A stretch of 64,000 bases of DNA from Gammaproteobacteria bacterium. Its GTDB lineage: Bacteria; Pseudomonadota; Gammaproteobacteria; Pseudomonadales; Azotimanducaceae. Below, piece after piece: positions 63,699 to 64,000 of the stretch. The DNA is taken from contig PBRQ01000095.1 of the NCBI GenBank assembly GCA_002725995.1, forward strand, positions 1-64,000, read 5' to 3'. A program made the translations under genes and the position numbers. The notes below the pieces were generated by a model that worked only from the letters and a program-made list of their open reading frames with translations, ran no database searches and had not been told where the DNA came from. Position 1 is the first letter of the stretch. Each line of letters begins with the position of its first letter.

Positions 63699-64000
63699 AT
63701 GCCAAGAGAGATATACCTGGTCAAGGTCGGAATGACGATGACCGAAGGGATGGTTGCAAAGTGGTACATTGCTGATGGGGAAACGGTCGAGCAGGGAGAA
63801 ATGTTGTATGCGCTGGAGACCGAAAAAGTAAGCCTGGATGTGGATGCCGAGGTGTCGGGTGTCGTTAAACATCAGGTCGAGCCAGGCATCATGTTGAAAC
63901 CGGGTGATATAGTCGGTCATGTATTTGAGTCCGGTGAAGAAATTCCTGACGAGGTGAAGGCTATCCCTCCAGCAGCCAACAACGAGGCTACAGGGGTGAT
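63699..64000 (+). CDS. Lipoyl-domain E2 acyltransferase, N-terminal part cut by window edge
   Basis: About 100 residues are visible before the window ends. They form a lipoyl domain, with the lipoylated Lys43 in LETEKVSLDV, then a linker rich in Ala and Pro. The likely enzyme is the E2 component of an acetoin or branched-chain oxoacid dehydrogenase. It is linked to the AcoX-like gene. E1 genes are expected nearby. Confidence 0.78.
   Translation, partial: MPREIYLVKVGMTMTEGMVAKWYIADGETVEQGEMLYALETEKVSLDVDAEVSGVVKHQVEPGIMLKPGDIVGHVFESGEEIPDEVKAIPPAANNEATGV

Noticed and set aside
1-64000. tRNA, rRNA, CRISPR arrays, integrase or prophage genes
   Set aside because: None was seen by eye on either strand; short repeats found are not in array form.

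Overview
The window looks like chromosomal DNA of a heterotrophic, probably marine gammaproteobacterium. This is inferred from gene content only: Syd, SrkA, NudC, ModABC, an Rnf complex, TolC, a DegS/HtrA-like protease and dense short operons on both strands, at roughly 50% G+C by eye. No rRNA, tRNA, CRISPR array, transposase or prophage was seen.

Layout. 1-2640: N-terminal part of glutamate synthase (gltB, minus, runs off the left edge). 3112-8866: malate dehydrogenase, then an amine dehydrogenase cluster (heavy chain, Tat-exported tryptophan-tryptophylquinone light chain, small cytochrome c, radical SAM protein) and a mannose-6-phosphate-isomerase-like cupin. 9001-15491: alkylation repair (Ada/AlkA fusion plus Ogt), START protein, aroA, syd, and an ECF sigma/membrane protein/periplasmic sensor operon with an EF-hand gene upstream. 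15845-31094: the most unusual block, a plus-strand operon of a 2-oxoacid:ferredoxin oxidoreductase (KorA, KorB), two very large PFOR-like proteins, a long-form RnfB, RnfC-D-G-E-A and a 55-residue NqrM-like cysteine protein. 31136-43492: HemJ-like protein, TauE exporter, acetyltransferases, SrkA kinase, ModCBA, NudC, a comF with an in-frame stop, lipoprotein, TerB-like protein, HtrA protease and TolC. 43680-47201: amidase plus a wrecked hybrid histidine kinase, bracketed by two copies of a small repeat. 47195-53752: type-2-like ileS, prs, purN and malonyl-CoA ligase. 53855-58169: acyl-CoA metabolism genes, including an AhpD-like gene with an in-frame TGA and a SECIS-like hairpin, a probable selenoprotein. 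58604-64000: PQQ dehydrogenase, F420/LLM oxidoreductase, small monooxygenase and SnoaL proteins, AcoX-like kinase and the start of a lipoyl E2.

How the genes may work together. In the central operon the 2-oxoacid oxidoreductase would release low-potential electrons. No separate ferredoxin gene is seen, so the two large Fe-S proteins and the long RnfB are candidates for wiring KorAB to the Rnf pump, which exchanges electrons with NAD and moves H+ or Na+. Both large proteins appear to be relatives of pyruvate:ferredoxin oxidoreductase with a decayed thiamine site, so they may be scaffolds rather than enzymes. The other striking items are the CxxU selenoprotein and the amine dehydrogenase cluster, which carries a radical SAM gene but no visible MauG, MauE or MauD.
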